Assembly: GCA_963169105.1 (NCBI GenBank)
Contig: OY720639.1
Location: 84,116,593 to 84,180,592 of the forward strand
Source of the DNA: Ceriagrion tenellum
Taxonomy: Eukaryota > Arthropoda > Insecta > Odonata > Coenagrionidae
Direction: 5' to 3'
DNA: 64,000 bases
In this document: piece after piece, positions 31,882 to 42,775 of the stretch
Layout: the number at the start of each line of letters is the position of its first letter
Numbering within the stretch: position 1 is the stretch's first letter
Made by a program: the position numbers and the translations under genes
Notes under the pieces: generated by a model
Told to the model about the DNA's origin: nothing
Databases searched by the model: none
What the model saw: only the letters and a program-made list of their open reading frames with translations

Positions 31882-31937
31882 CATCCAAACGAAAATTTTG
31901 TGGAAAAGTACAAAATTGTATTCCTTAAGTATGAATT

Positions 31938-32299
31938 TTATAAACTTCCACTTCCTTGAAGCATGAATCTGTTGAGTGCATGCCATACTATAATCTCACA
32001 CAGGTTTTCTTTACACGAAGACATAACTCCAATACGTACCCAGTAAATCAGTAAGTAATTGCAAAGAGATGTTTTAATTTTCAAATAACATAATGAATCC
32101 ATTAGGAAGAATCTCAGGCAGCGTCTCATCCAACGAGTGACAAGTGTAACCAATAAATGTTATGAAACTTACTCATGAGCGCATTCAAAACATATACCTC
32201 CTAGTTCATGAATAAACAGTAAATTTATTTTCAATACTCCTCGTTCACCTTAAGTACCTCGTACCAATAAATGTAAAAATTTCAGTACCTCGCAGGTTT
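31938..32299. other. Unassigned DNA
   Basis: Nothing recognised between the hairpin and the next LINE. Confidence 0.5.
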
Positions 32300-32343
32300 A
32301 GTGACTTAGAAGAATGGGAGCTGTACCCAGGAAGTAGATAGCT

Positions 32344-32802
32344 ATGGGTGAAAAAGCATTTGAGAAGGTGAAAGAACTTCTGACAGCATTTAGAATTCCA
32401 ATAGAACTGAGAAAGAGTTTTGCTAAATGTTTTGTATGGAGTGTGGTGACTTACGGCAGCAAAACATTGACAGTCAAAAAGAAAGATGAAAAGCACTTAG
32501 AAAGTTTCAAAATGTGGTTGTGGGGAAAAATGCTTAAGGTGAAGTGGACGGATAGAATGATAAATGAGGAAGTACTAATGACAATAGTAGAAGAAAGAAA
32601 ACTGCTGAGGGAAATCAAAAAGAGGAAGACGGCTTGGATGGGACATATATTACGCCAAAATTGTCTTTTTAGTAGAATTGTTGAAGGAAAAATAGAAGGA
32701 AAGCGAGGAAGGGGAAGAAGAAGAATGGGAATGCTCGATGACATTAAAAATGGCCGAAGTTACAGGCAAATGAAAGAAGATGCTCAGGACCGACTGCGAT
32801 AG
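32344..32802 (+). CDS. LINE ORF2 C-terminal fragment, open for 152 codons
   Basis: This is the post-reverse-transcriptase tail of a non-LTR retrotransposon ORF2 of the endonuclease/RT type. Visible in order are GEKAFEKVKELLTAF (about residues 2-16), a YGSKTLTVKKKDEKHLESF stretch (37-55, equivalent to the usual YGSETWTL.K.DE..LE.F), MLKVKWTDRMINEEVL (64-79), AWMGHILRQN (97-106) and IVEGKIEGKRGRGRRRMGML (112-131), ending near QDRLR. Upstream codons in the same frame (IA before the first Met) and a degraded region from about 32300 show that the Met is not a real start; the copy is simply 5'-truncated. The RT core and endonuclease are missing, so it cannot act alone. The frame is intact where sister copies at 15690, 41340 and 46065 are broken, which points to a younger insertion. 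Host co-option is possible but unsupported. Confidence 0.8.
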   Translation: MGEKAFEKVKELLTAFRIPIELRKSFAKCFVWSVVTYGSKTLTVKKKDEKHLESFKMWLWGKMLKVKWTDRMINEEVLMTIVEERKLLREIKKRKTAWMGHILRQNCLFSRIVEGKIEGKRGRGRRRMGMLDDIKNGRSYRQMKEDAQDRLR

Positions 32803-32830
32803 AGGGCATCAAGTTGAAAACTATCAGAGG

Positions 32831-33262
32831 ACAGATTCCACTAAGAAGAAGAAATGTAAAAATTATGTTATATGCATGCTTAACAAAGAGGTTCTTATTT
32901 TTACGATAATTTATGCCCTCAAACTTAATTCTTCTCTTACTAAATCTAAAATTTCGAGTCAAATCATTCATTAATTAGTTTTAATTAACCACCGGAATTC
33001 GAAGTGAATAATTACGTAGGACTGCAACGGTTGGCTAAGTTGAAAGAAGGTTAGGGAGCAGATCTTTGGATTGATATCTACTGATGATGAGCCTCCAAAA
33101 AAATGATCGGTGAAATTATGATATGAAGAAAAACGAGATCGCAAAACAATGCTCTTAGTAATGAATATTCACACTAGCGCTACCATTCGCACTGTGGGAC
33201 TCAAAGGAAAACAATCTTGAATTATACCTCACTGCTACCGAGACAGGCAAAAAATAACGTGA
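32831..33262. other. Unassigned DNA
   Basis: The 3' UTR of the preceding LINE probably occupies the first part. Otherwise nothing is recognised except the T6 terminator of the tRNA described separately. Confidence 0.5.
33249..33254 (-). terminator. RNA polymerase III terminator (T6)
   Basis: Six T on the minus strand, eight bases past the 3' end of the tRNA gene: the standard Pol III stop. Confidence 0.75.
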
Positions 33263-33334
33263 TAGCAGAGCATGGTTTCGATCTACGGACCTCTGGGTTA
33301 TGGGCCCAGCACGCTTCCACTGCGCCACTCTGCT
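33263..33334 (-). tRNA. Initiator tRNA-Met (CAT)
   Basis: A 72-base, intronless gene. The acceptor stem AGCAGAG/CTCTGCT pairs perfectly, with A as discriminator. The anticodon arm is CTGGG-CCCATAA-CCCAG, giving anticodon CAT and the three G-C pairs that mark initiators. The T loop is ATCGAAA, with A in place of the usual T at position 54, again initiator-specific. The internal A box (TGGCGCAGTGG) and B box (GATCGAAACC) are in place, and a T6 run follows after eight bases. The one flaw is in the T stem, CGTAG/CCATG, where one A-C mismatch (position 52-62) breaks an otherwise standard stem; the expected base is G. So it may be a slightly damaged copy or a pseudogene, one of many genomic copies. 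It carries methionine to the ribosome for start-codon recognition. A LINE fragment begins about 30 bp upstream of the gene. Confidence 0.9.
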
Positions 33335-33364
33335 GTACTCTGCATTATAACGCAAACATTAAGG

Positions 33365-33895
33365 CAAAAGAAGGCTCGGTTGAATAGCATTTTATGGGAC
33401 CAACGTATATCTAAAGCTAATAAAAAGAATGTAATTCAATTATAAGAAGCTTTTATAAGAAGCATTATCACATATGGGGGTGAGATATGGCAGATGAAGG
33501 AGAAAACAAAATAAATGCTAAATATTAAAGAGATGGATTACTGGGGACGATCTGCGGGTATATCCAGACGGGAAAAAATCATAAAAGAGATCAAAAGAAA
33601 TATAATGGAAGTCACCCACGGAATAGTCAATGACATTTAAAAAAACAACTGGTGTTGTATGGTCACATACGACGTATGACGAACGAGAAATTACCTAAGC
33701 ACCTTTGAATGTGGAATCCAAAAGTTATAAAAAAAGAGGAAGGCCCAGACTTATTGTTAGTGGGAGAGAAGAAATAGAAAAGGCAATGAGACAGAAGCAG
33801 TAGCCAGAATTCCTGTGGATCAATAGAAAGCAATAACGGCTGTGCATCGGATAGTGTCGTAAAACGTTTAAAGCCAAGTCGATAGAAATGAGTTT
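33365..33895 (+). mobile_element. LINE ORF2 C-terminal remnant, third subtype
   Basis: Frames joined by eye read RLNSILWDQRISKANKKNV, then SIITYGGEIWQMKEKTK, EMDYWGRSAGISRREKI, VLYGHIRRMTNEKLPKH and KRGRPRLIVSGREEIEKAMR. The order Y-G-x-E-x-W-x-x-K, M-D-Y-x-x-R-S-A-G-I-S-R, Y-G-H-x-x-R-M and R-G-R-P is the tail of a common insect LINE ORF2. Several stops interrupt it. It begins next to the tRNA gene. Confidence 0.8.
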
Positions 33896-35099
33896 TGAGG
33901 AAAATGGGAGTATTTTTCCAACCCTAAGAGTCAGCTGTGGTAAGTACCCTCGAGAAGTGATTAATTGATGAGGCGATAACTTATTTCTGGAAATTTTTGA
34001 ATTTTGATCTCGGTTCTCTCTTGAACTACAAATATATGACTCTAGGTATGCAACGCACTCGTAATGATTGGTTCAAAAACCATTACTTGTTGGTGGGTTT
34101 CATGCCAAGGACTTCATTCACAGGTTGCTATACAATAATAGAAGAATAAAGATTAGAAAACATTTGAATGTTAGGAATTTTTGCTAGAATTTCGATAACC
34201 AATTCTATCAAAATCTCCACGCATTACGTGATTTAACTATGGCAAAAGCGTAAAATATAATTCCAGCGTCATTTCCATAACTCCATTACTGTATGCACGG
34301 TGAGTTCTTTCGCATAAACGGACATTTTTACCTGAAATTTGGTCCTGAAGTTTTTTCAATTCTATTAAATAATTAATAATATTTTCACAAAAAAATCCAG
34401 ATCATCGCTCCATTCACATAAACTTAAGAATAAAAAACACACACATTGCTACGCCACGAAAAACTCAATTATTATTACAAGAAACGTGAATGAAGAGGTA
34501 CACACGCAGTACTCGGACTCAGTAAATAGCTTGCGGGTCATTCAAAGGCAACTTGAATGACGATTTGCCCTTAACCTCTTCGATCTGGACCAAATTTTCA
34601 AGACGTATTCCGTTTCTCTAAATTGCTCACCAAAAAGTGAACATCAGAGCACGTCAAAATACATTTCTCCTTTGAAACAAAAATTACCTTTGTGATTCTT
34701 ATGTATTGCATTTCCAAAGCACTTGGCTGCAAAGTAACAAAAAAATGAACACTATTGAGACGGTACGTGTTTTGATAAGTACGCGTTTTTGGTTTTCAAA
34801 ACATAAATTCCAACATAAAAATGCAAAAATTATAATTAATAACCTCACAATATTATGCTCAATTGATTTCTCTTTCAAATAAGCATTTGTGCTTGAACAC
34901 AAGTATTTTCTGTCCGGAGATAAGCCAAACACAAGTTTGAGAAACGCTTAAATTTTCTTACTCTGCTAACTAGGCAACGGAGACAATTTCATTTGGAAAA
35001 ACGATTGGAAATGGTTAACAATGTAGTAAAACGGAACACACCCTGAAAATAATTCGGTCGCAATCGGAGAGGTCAAGGGCACTTCGGATCTTTTTTTGG
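33896..35099. other. Unassigned AT-rich DNA
   Basis: No element, exon or RNA gene recognised. Confidence 0.55.
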
Positions 35100-35560
35100 C
35101 TGTTTCGGAATTGAATCACCATGGTAGCAACGGTAGCAACTCAGAAACCCATCGGGCCTCGTTTCCGAGGCGGCCCATTTCTCTGTTGCCTTCCAGGAGA
35201 GAAAGATGAAACACAAATCTAGGAGGAAAATTCGGAATTCGAGTTTGCCCACGGAACCATTTCAATTTCCCCGACCGACCCGTCGCTTTCCCTGCCCATT
35301 TCGGGCCGCAATTTCCATAATCCCCTGTCCACTTACGGGAGGACCCTCTCCTATCCTTCCTCGTTCTCCCTCTGTCCGTTTCTGTCCTCTTCACCGTGTC
35401 CCTCAGCTCCGCCCTTGCATCTCATGAGCAAGGATTAGCCGGAAAGTAGATTCTGAATATGAATTTTAGGTCTTTTCGGCAAGAATGAGAGCTGTGTGGA
35501 ATGTATGAGGAAGATTGAGGGAAGTGGACGCAGAGAGGGAGAGAATCAGTCCAAATTACG
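35100..35560. other. GC-richer block, C+T-rich on the plus strand
   Basis: Pyrimidine-rich at 35250-35410, purine-rich after 35480, with frames open on both strands over the same bases. It is compositional, perhaps regulatory. Confidence 0.4.
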
Positions 35561-35649
35561 ATCCCTAGGAGAGGAGCCTGGCGTTAAATCGTTTCCGTAA
35601 AAATGGTTTTGTATATGCGTAGTTTGAAATACAATTAGTTCTAAGCCAT

Positions 35650-36209
35650 TTACGGTAGTTTGAGCGAGATAGGTCCCAAGTCATAACGAATACCATATTC
35701 GAGTTATACGTTTTAATTTTTGTAGCTGTATGAAGCATGGTTTAAATATTTCATTATAAATGCTACAATAGTATACTTCCATATGACTGGAATTATAAGT
35801 AATCAAATTATAATATTCGTATAATTCATTAATTGGACTCATTTTTTCATGCAGTACGTTTAAAACTCCATCGCAGCGGAAGGATTTTTGCGATTTTGCA
35901 AAAATTACTGCGGTAAAAATGTGATTTATTTAACAAAATGTGAAGAAAACATATAAACTACAAAAATTTAATTATTTGACGAGATCAAGATGTTATAAAT
36001 TCCTCATTTTGTAAATTAGGCTCCTCTGGTGTGCATACATGTACCGTTTTACAAGTAAACCAGCTGGTATTTTCCTCAAACATCTAGGGAAATATTTCGG
36101 TAAGGGGCTGATATTTTGGCATCATTGGAAGGGTGAAATGTTTTTCTTTGAAATGAGACGAAATTCATTGATTTTAAGATGAAATGATAATTTGCTTAAA
36201 GTACCTTAA
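35650..36209 (+). mobile_element. MITE-A, full length (560 bp)
   Basis: Begins TTACGGTAGTTTGAGCGAG and ends GCTTAAAGTACCTTAA; the reversed right end is TTAAGGTACTTTAAGC. TTAA is intact on the right and TTAC on the left. It is collinear with 22689 throughout, including CGGAAGGA, CTCTGGTGTGCATACATGTA and GGTAAGGGGCTG. No coding capacity. Confidence 0.85.
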
Positions 36210-37339
36210 TTTTGAGAATTTCACACATAATATTATCCGGGAAAGTACAAAACCATTTACCTTAATCATTTTAGAGGCAGAATAAACTCTATTATATGCA
36301 AAATGCTCATGTACATTAAGTTTACATCACCAACGAACTGCTTTTTTGCTTTTTTCACACGAGATAAAAATTATCTTTATTATAATAATTAACTTTATCC
36401 ACTGAAACTGTCAATTTTGGCTATCTCGTTGACACGAATGGTAAATTACTATTTATGTCTGGCTTCAACGCATTTTATAGTTAATAAAATAACTATATCA
36501 TGGCTTAAATACTTCCTGGAGAGAGAAACTTTTCCATTCCATTCATCTGTCTGCATTTCATTCATCTGAACAAAATATACCCCAATCACATCATCGAAGA
36601 AAATCAATATTACCTTCGACCTACTAACTGCGATCAAATGTGTGGTATGCATCTTATGTGAACACTTTTTTGAATTTAGTCCAGTTGTTTACGAATATTT
36701 GCAACCATAACTTACAAATACGTATATAAGAATTAGATCAAGTACATTTAAGCCCACTTGCTAAGATATAGGGGCTCCTGCACAATGTGTTATTAGGTTA
36801 CCTAAATCTGAGATTTTCATCACATTTCAATTGAATTTATTAAGCAATTAACCATGCATGGTTATAGTATGGCGATATCAATTTTCCACGAAACCCCACT
36901 TTTGTCAGCTATATTAAATGATAATATTGAGAAATTCTGAGGGAACCAAGAATTAAAAAAACATTATCCAGAAGATTACCGCATTAATTAGTCGTTGAAA
37001 AAATATCCCCCATGTAAATGCATTAAACACTCACTATTATGCAGATTTCTGTTCAAACACTTGTTTTTCACCGTTAAAACAATAACAAAACATGACGAGT
37101 CCCCAAGTACGCATTGCATACGCATGCATGACGCATGTTTTACATGATCACAAAAATATGCTTACATATGTGTTAGTCCAGTAATTTTCAGAAGAATGCA
37201 TTAGTTATCAGTGAAATGCGAGGAGAGTTGAAAATTTTAACGTGCACTTAACTAGTACACGGTACACACAACAATCCCCCGCAACGCCACATCCTCCACG
37301 AATCAAAATCCCTGCAAATTAAAATCATATGCACGCAGA
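36210..37339. other. Unassigned AT-rich DNA
   Basis: Contains an ACGCATTGCATACGCATGC stretch at about 37110. No recognised element. Confidence 0.55.
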
Positions 37340-37720
37340 TGAAGCTTCGTTTACACTTTTACACTGGCGCCAACTGTTATTAAATTAAATTCCATCCAAC
37401 ATTTAAACTCCAAACGGTAACCAAGCCACGGCCGAGGAGACTTGTGGAGCTTAGGGAGCGAGGAAGACCGACTCATCCTTCGGTGGTCCTCCAAAACCAG
37501 CTCGCGGCGAACAATCCAGCATGACATGACCACGCCCCCTCCCTGTAAACCCCTCGGACCGACCCTCAACCGGCGACCCTTGTAAAGCCGACCGACTCAA
37601 AACCGACCGAATAATGCCTTAATTTCCTCCCTCTGAGGGCCCGGGCAAGACAACAATGAGACGGGATGCGTGAGGAATGAGGAGGACGACAGCTAAGTAC
37701 GGTTGGAAAAAAAGAAGAAA
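37340..37720. other. GC-richer block
   Basis: Balanced composition with several ACCGAC and CCGACC motifs at 37555-37605. A 72-codon minus-strand frame (37351-37569) shows no domain. Possibly regulatory. Confidence 0.4.
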
Positions 37721-38394
37721 CCTGGTCTGGGACACCATTCTATGTCCATCCCAAACCCATGAACACGAATCCTGCCCCCATGAGTTTCCCACCAGACTAC
37801 TCGGATCGGAGATGTACGGTGATATCCAATCACCCAGCGCACATTATTGAACACTAGCTGTGGCCGGTATGCGTTGCAATGCCTCATATTCTTTCTAAGC
37901 AGGCGCGCCATTTTTATTCCCTATATAAAATGTAACTAATGAGAAGTCCTGAGGGATTCGAAAATAAAATATAATTATTCAGAAAATCACAAAATTTATA
38001 GCTCGCTGAAAAAATGACGACCTAAGACAATGAATAAAAAAACTCATTAATGACGATGAAGAAGACACATTGACTAGTACAAAATAAATGAAAGAATGAT
38101 TTTTTGTAGTCCTCGTACCTACACAGGAATTTGTCACGCACAAATGATGGCATGGGTTACCTGTCCATGCCTATGCTTCGGTTTCCAAGAAGATGAAACA
38201 TTTTAATGTTGAAGTAGTGCAGAAATGAAAGATTTTGGAGCTTAAAAATTCGATTTTTAGAAACAGCGATGCGTGTACAAAAATAGAATGTGAGAATTTA
38301 AAGAGGGCAAACAAAGAGACCACTGCACCAAATCTAATTCTACGTACAAATACATTACGTACATTTTAACACAAATTATGCCTCACTGATATGA
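37721..38394. other. Unassigned DNA
   Basis: Nothing recognised. Confidence 0.5.
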
Positions 38395-38680
38395 TGGACG
38401 CGATATCATATCTCACTGATACGATCCTGATGCACGTGACTGAGCAACTCGAAAACGATCTGCTTCGTTGTTTGGTTGTCGTTCCTCGTTTGTTTAAGAA
38501 GCTCGCGTGGCAACACTCACTTGTTGAAACGTCTCGCGCTCCACCTATTGTACAACGGATTTAATAATTTAGAAACCTTCGAGGGCGCCCGCACAACTCA
38601 CCAAAGTTTAATCGTAATCTGATAAATGGTATTAAACGCATAGAAGACGAACTAGCAAACGTTTATTTTAATGTGATAGA
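38395..38680 (-). mobile_element. Helitron 5' fragment, second copy
   Basis: Reading the minus strand from 38680: TCTATCACATTAAAATAAAC, GCTAGTTCGTC, then a frame VERETFQQVSVATRAS with an in-frame stop, followed by TNEERQPNNEADRFRVAQSR. It matches the 26989 copy over about 240 bp at roughly 80% by eye. It starts with TC, as Helitrons do. Rep and helicase are absent. Confidence 0.65.
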
Positions 38681-39653
38681 ATGTTACAAGATGGAATAGC
38701 ACGAGCGGTCATTTCAGATTACGGTTGCAAAGGTCTTCACTAAACTGTTAACAAAATTCCCGGACGATATTCAAAATCCCAACAGAGTTTATTAAATGCA
38801 GACAAAACTCCTATTCATCATTAAAACTTTTCTCAACGCAATCATCAAAATTATCTCAGTCATCGACGTATTCACGCTTCTACCGCCACCCTTTTTCCCT
38901 ACCATTACAGTTTCGCTGTAAGCGCACAAGTAGCTAACGCAGCTGAAATACGGGAAAGATGTATTAAAATATGTTTAGCGCATAAGGAGTCACGAATTAA
39001 TTGGAACCCGACATGCGCTAAATATTACATGCATCTTGGCAAAGATGCATGATTGGAGAGCAACCATAATGAACACCACACGTCTCTTTTTTTCCGGCGC
39101 CCCCTCTTGCGTTAAAACCAGCGCGCCGCGGTACTGTGTCAACTTGGCATTTACCTCGTTCCATTCAATTAAAAATGCACCTGGTGATATCTACTTCTCT
39201 TTCCGGAATCGGAAAATGTATCGGATACTATCTTGCGCCGAAACCTCGACTATGAGGAAAACAACCAGACATTGTTACAATAAAAAGTTTCACGTAAACG
39301 ATTAGCATAAAGCGTGGAATCGCAACGGGGATGAATCGCGTCCTTGGAAGAAAAAATTGTACTTTAGTTAATTAAAAGGAAAAATATCCCGCAAATATTT
39401 TAATGCACCCAAAAATCTTGTGAATACTGTTAGGATTATCTATCAACTGGTCGCCTTGGCAGTATGAAATGATGATATTAAATTGAAACATGCCGGCATT
39501 AAACCGATTGTAGAACATTTAGACATGAAAATACATTAGGGGAAGGCATTCAAATGAATTGGAAAGGTAAATAAGGATAAAACACTTTATTTTTTACCGT
39601 TATATGACGGCGATAAGGAAAAGTGTAGTCTACATATCGTTCAGGAGTTAGTT
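38681..39653. other. Unassigned DNA
   Basis: An 89-codon plus frame at 39036-39305 has no recognisable domain. Nothing else is seen. Confidence 0.5.
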
Positions 39654-39815
39654 TTAAGGTAGTTAAAGCGAGATAGTTCCCTAATTATAATATAGACCAT
39701 ATTAGAACTAAATTTTTTTTAAATCAAAGTAATTAAATGAAAATATGTCAATAAGTCTTAAACATGACTCATTTGTTACGCACGGTACGTTTGAAACTCC
39801 TTCAAAACGGATTTC
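39654..39815 (+). mobile_element. MITE-A, left part only
   Basis: Starts with an intact TTAAGGTAGTTAAAGCGAG and ATAGTTCCCTA, skips a piece of the interior, reaches TGACTCATTTGTTACGCACG and AAAACGGATTTCG, then ends. It has an internal deletion and right truncation. Confidence 0.75.
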
Positions 39816-40727
39816 GTTAACGGCAAAGTCATTTCTTTTCATTGAAGTGATGTTTAGTAATGTCTTTTAATTCCTGCGGATGAGTTTTCACAGTTGATTG
39901 ATATGATTGCACCCGAGTTGCACACTGAAGGGTCGATATGCATGGAACACGTTTGAAGCATATATTTTCGGGGATGCCAAAGCCACGCAGCGCGTTGCGT
40001 GTGACCTTGCTGGCAGTGGAGCGCACGTGCGGGAGATCACGATCCACTGACCCGAACCTCCTGCTGTAATTGCATGGGAGTAGCGAATGGAAACCCAATA
40101 AGATACCCTATTAGCACGCGAGTACATAGCAGGAAGGAGTCCGATTTCATCTCTAGCTCGGTCCACTCGCCTCCTCTGCCGGGTTTACATGCAAGCTACT
40201 ACAGAATATTTTTTCATCTTCACTTGAGAGCGTTCCGGGCTCATTCACATGCCGAACGCACAGGTCGTCAATTAGTTGACCTACTCGCGGTGTTTCATCA
40301 TAATGAAAGAGCCAATACTGTGTTTTCCTTCAACGCAACTCCGATTCTAAAAACATCTCACTGATTAGCAATGAACCCCATTAAGGGCTAATGACAAGGA
40401 CCTTCGCGACGCGTCGTCCACCGAACCTCCTATAGATACATCTAATTTGACAGCTGAAGTAAGGAACCTGCTTCATCCGCGTACTGCACATAAGATAATT
40501 TAATAGCAATATGTTTTGTACATCAATCATCGGTGTGTTCTATAAAGAAAAGTGAGATTTGATGGTCAAAATTTTGAATCCAAAATTTATAATTTTTAAG
40601 GAATCTGAGCGGCGTTGAATCCATCACAAATTCCTCGCTTAGCCAGATATTACTAAAAAAATGGCGTGGTGAACTTTTAAAAATAAAGTGTTAGCTATAA
40701 TAGCGTACAATAGCGTACTGTATACAA
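39816..40727. other. Unassigned DNA, CpG-containing at 39970-40260
   Basis: Three frames of 89-96 codons overlap at 39829-40364 on both strands with no recognisable domain. The composition is more balanced than in the flanks. Confidence 0.45.
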
Positions 40728-41037
40728 TAATGTATGTTTCAGAGCGGCACAGAGAATATCATCTTGGCTCCACACTACATTTTTAGTACATTCGGTCTGA
40801 CAGAAGTGACAAAATAAGTTAGATACATTGCCTAACAGATAGGTATAAAATGCCGTTCTTTTCACGCAAAATAAATGACTTAATAAACTCCGAGGCTCCA
40901 CTTCAAATACTCTCATGATACAATTCACCATTTCACCTCCGAAATCCTCTTTTTTTACGCCTTAGAGCGGTTGTCCTAAAGCCCCCTGTTATACGCCCCT
41001 ATGGCGGTTAGCAGGGTAGTATGTCGATTTAGATAAA
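40728..41037 (+). mobile_element. CR1-like LINE 3' fragment
   Basis: GTTTCAGAGCGGCACAGAGA begins the ORF2 tail (FQSGTENIILAPHYIF). The 3' UTR follows with TTTCACCTCCGAAATCCT, GGTTGTCCTAAAGCCCCCTG and TAGCAGGGTAGTATGT. Frames are broken. Confidence 0.7.
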
Positions 41038-41339
41038 TGTACAGCAAGAAATGCAAGAGAAGAAGAGTGCTTCGCGGAGGAAAAGCATACTTTAACAACG
41101 CGCGACTGACCAAAAACGAATTTTCTCCTTTCCGAGGTGGGCCGAAGGATGTCAGAATTTCAAAGCCGGTAATACAAGGCATCTATCTTCAGCCAAAGCA
41201 CGTTGGAAGATACTCAGCACACTTTATTTTATTTATGTACATGAATGAAGAACCCATTAATAGCGATATAATTATAAAATTGCCATTGCTTAAGAAGCAT
41301 TTTTCAAAGAGGAGGGAATTCATGAGGGGATCCTGAGTA
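41038..41339. other. Unassigned DNA
   Basis: A 99-codon frame (41037-41336) has no recognisable domain; its right part may belong to the LINE that follows. Confidence 0.45.
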
Positions 41340-41648
41340 GAGACGTAAAGAAAAGACTGGTAAAACCCGTAATTTGGAGCGTGGTGCTGAATGGGTCGGA
41401 GACTTCGTAATTTTGCAATAGGAAAATGTACGCAGATGTGAGATGTTCGAGATGTAGGCGTGGAAAAGGATGAAGAAAGTGAGCTGGGTGGCGAGATGGA
41501 CGAACGAGGAGATTTTGGACATGGTTGGAGAGGAGAAGAAGCTAGAGGCGGAGGTTCGGAGGAGGCAGAAGAGATGGATGGAGGACGTATTGAAAAGAGA
41601 GGAAATGTTGAAGAGGGCAATAGAGGGGAGAACAGTGGAAGTGTGGAA
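41340..41648 (+). mobile_element. Endonuclease/RT-type LINE, left part, split by a SINE
   Basis: Frames read RDVKKRLVKPVIWSVVLNGS then, after shifts, KKVSWVARWTNEEILDMVGE, EKKLEAEVRRRQKRWMEDVL and KRAIEGRTVEVWKR, where the SINE interrupts. It is the same C-terminal zone as the open frame at 32344. The R-W-M-G-H-x-L-R motif has decayed here to RWMEDVLKR. Confidence 0.75.
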
Positions 41649-41954
41649 GAGGTTGGTGTGGTGGTTAGAGTAATCGCCTACCACACGGGCGGCCAGGGTT
41701 CAAATCCCTGCAATGGCGCAATCCCTGCAATTTTTCAGAAGAAAACGATCCCTACTTGGGTGTCTTATGGAGGGCGCTTCAAGTGGAGTACTCCGTCTGT
41801 CGGATGAGACGTAAAGCCGTGGTCCCCTTGGCGCCTTTTGTTAAGAGTAGGCTAATGCCGACGCCGGGTTTCTATCCACCCTTCCTCCCTTACCTATCCC
41901 CTATGGCGCAAATGACCTTAGCCGTCGGTCGCCTCCCCAAAAAATCAATTCAAT
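41649..41954 (+). mobile_element. tRNA-Val-like SINE inserted in a LINE
   Basis: The head is GGTTGGTGTGGTGGTTAGAG, then TCGCCTACCACACGGGCGG (anticodon position CAC, as in tRNA-Val) and the B box GGTTCAAATCC. A small duplication of the CCCTGCAATGGCGCAAT kind follows. The body (GTCTGTCGGATGAGACGTAA, GGTCCCCTTGGCGCC, CCGACGCCGGGTTTCTATCC) is nearly identical to the copy at 59474, indicating a young pair. Confidence 0.9.
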
Positions 41955-42075
41955 GAAGGGGATGAGAACTCTGGACGAAATAAGAAGAGGTAGATGATAT
42001 GAGGATTTTAAGAGGGATCTAATGGCGGATCACACTTAGAGAGCAAGCAGAATGATATGCCAGAAAAAGTACTGC
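41955..42075 (+). mobile_element. Endonuclease/RT-type LINE, right part
   Basis: Resumes with GMRTLDEIRRGR then YEDFKRDLMADHT, which align with the end of the 32344 product (GMLDDIKNGRSYRQMKED). Together with 41340-41648 it forms one LINE cut by the SINE. Confidence 0.7.
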
Positions 42076-42289
42076 CCATAAACCTATCAATCAGCTGGTA
42101 GAATATTGAAAGGAATGAAAAAGCATAAAGGTAAAGAGGTACTTTATGAAAACAAGCTTATCGAGCATGCGATTATACGGCTTTGAAGCATTCTAGACGA
42201 CAGCAAGAGAACAGGTAAGATTGAGTGAACTTTCAATTTAATGTCGTAGGTTGCCTATCCATGCAAGAAACCAACCAGAAGAGGAGTAA

Positions 42290-42740
42290 AGAGAAAAAGC
42301 TCCCTACTCAGCTCACCGCCTTTCCCATCTATTTCTCCCATCCCTGAGGCCCAGCGGGAAACGGCGTCAAAGTACTCAATTCCGACTCATTTCCTCCTCC
42401 GACTCTCCTCCCGCGATGTACCTGCCATCGTATTTCGCTTCCCCTCGAACGTCCTGGGCCCGTCTTGCACGCACCCAGCCTCCTGAAAACGCTCACTCTC
42501 CAACATCCCCTGCCAATTTCCTTCGCTCCATCTGCGAGCCTTCTCCTGCCTCGGACGTATCCATCACTCTAGCCTATTCGGCGCAGACTGCCCCGTTTCT
42601 CTCCTTCCTCGGCGAGAGGAGAGCCTCTTTCAGATACCCTTTTCAGTTTTTCCTCATCTTCCTCCTACCATCTCCTCAGCAGAAAAATCGGCGCCCCCTT
42701 CCTCCCGGAAAAAGTCTCGTGAAGTACTTTTTGCCTGTTG
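42290..42740. other. Pyrimidine-rich block
   Basis: C+T-rich on the plus strand (CCTCCGACTCTCCTCCC, TTCCTCATCTTCCTCC). The 133-codon frame at 42416-42817 is Ser/Pro-rich and I do not accept it as a gene. Possibly regulatory. Confidence 0.4.
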
Positions 42741-42775
42741 ATTGGGTAGGAAAGAAGGGTAGATGGGATATTACG

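Larger units (their letters stand above)
31648..31937. mobile_element. Hairpin element with a hammerhead-like motif in each arm
   Basis: The left arm (31648-31770) and right arm (31801-31937) are reverse complements at roughly 80-85%, sharing GAATACAATTTTGTACTTTT at the outer edge and ACAGATATATATA near a short loop. Each arm contains the same compact motif. On the plus strand at 31843-31881 it reads GTAC-CTGATGG, stem-loop CCGCAAGTCGG, GAAG, then GCGTC-GTAC. On the minus strand at 31703-31741 it reads GTAC-CGGATGA, CCGCAAGTTGG, AAAA and GCGTC-GTAC. This follows the type I hammerhead plan, which is known from Penelope-like elements, but each copy has core substitutions. Confidence 0.75.

Noticed and set aside
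33155..33355. 66-codon minus-strand frame
   Set aside because: It is a translation of the initiator tRNA gene; the peptide is a known false call of this kind.
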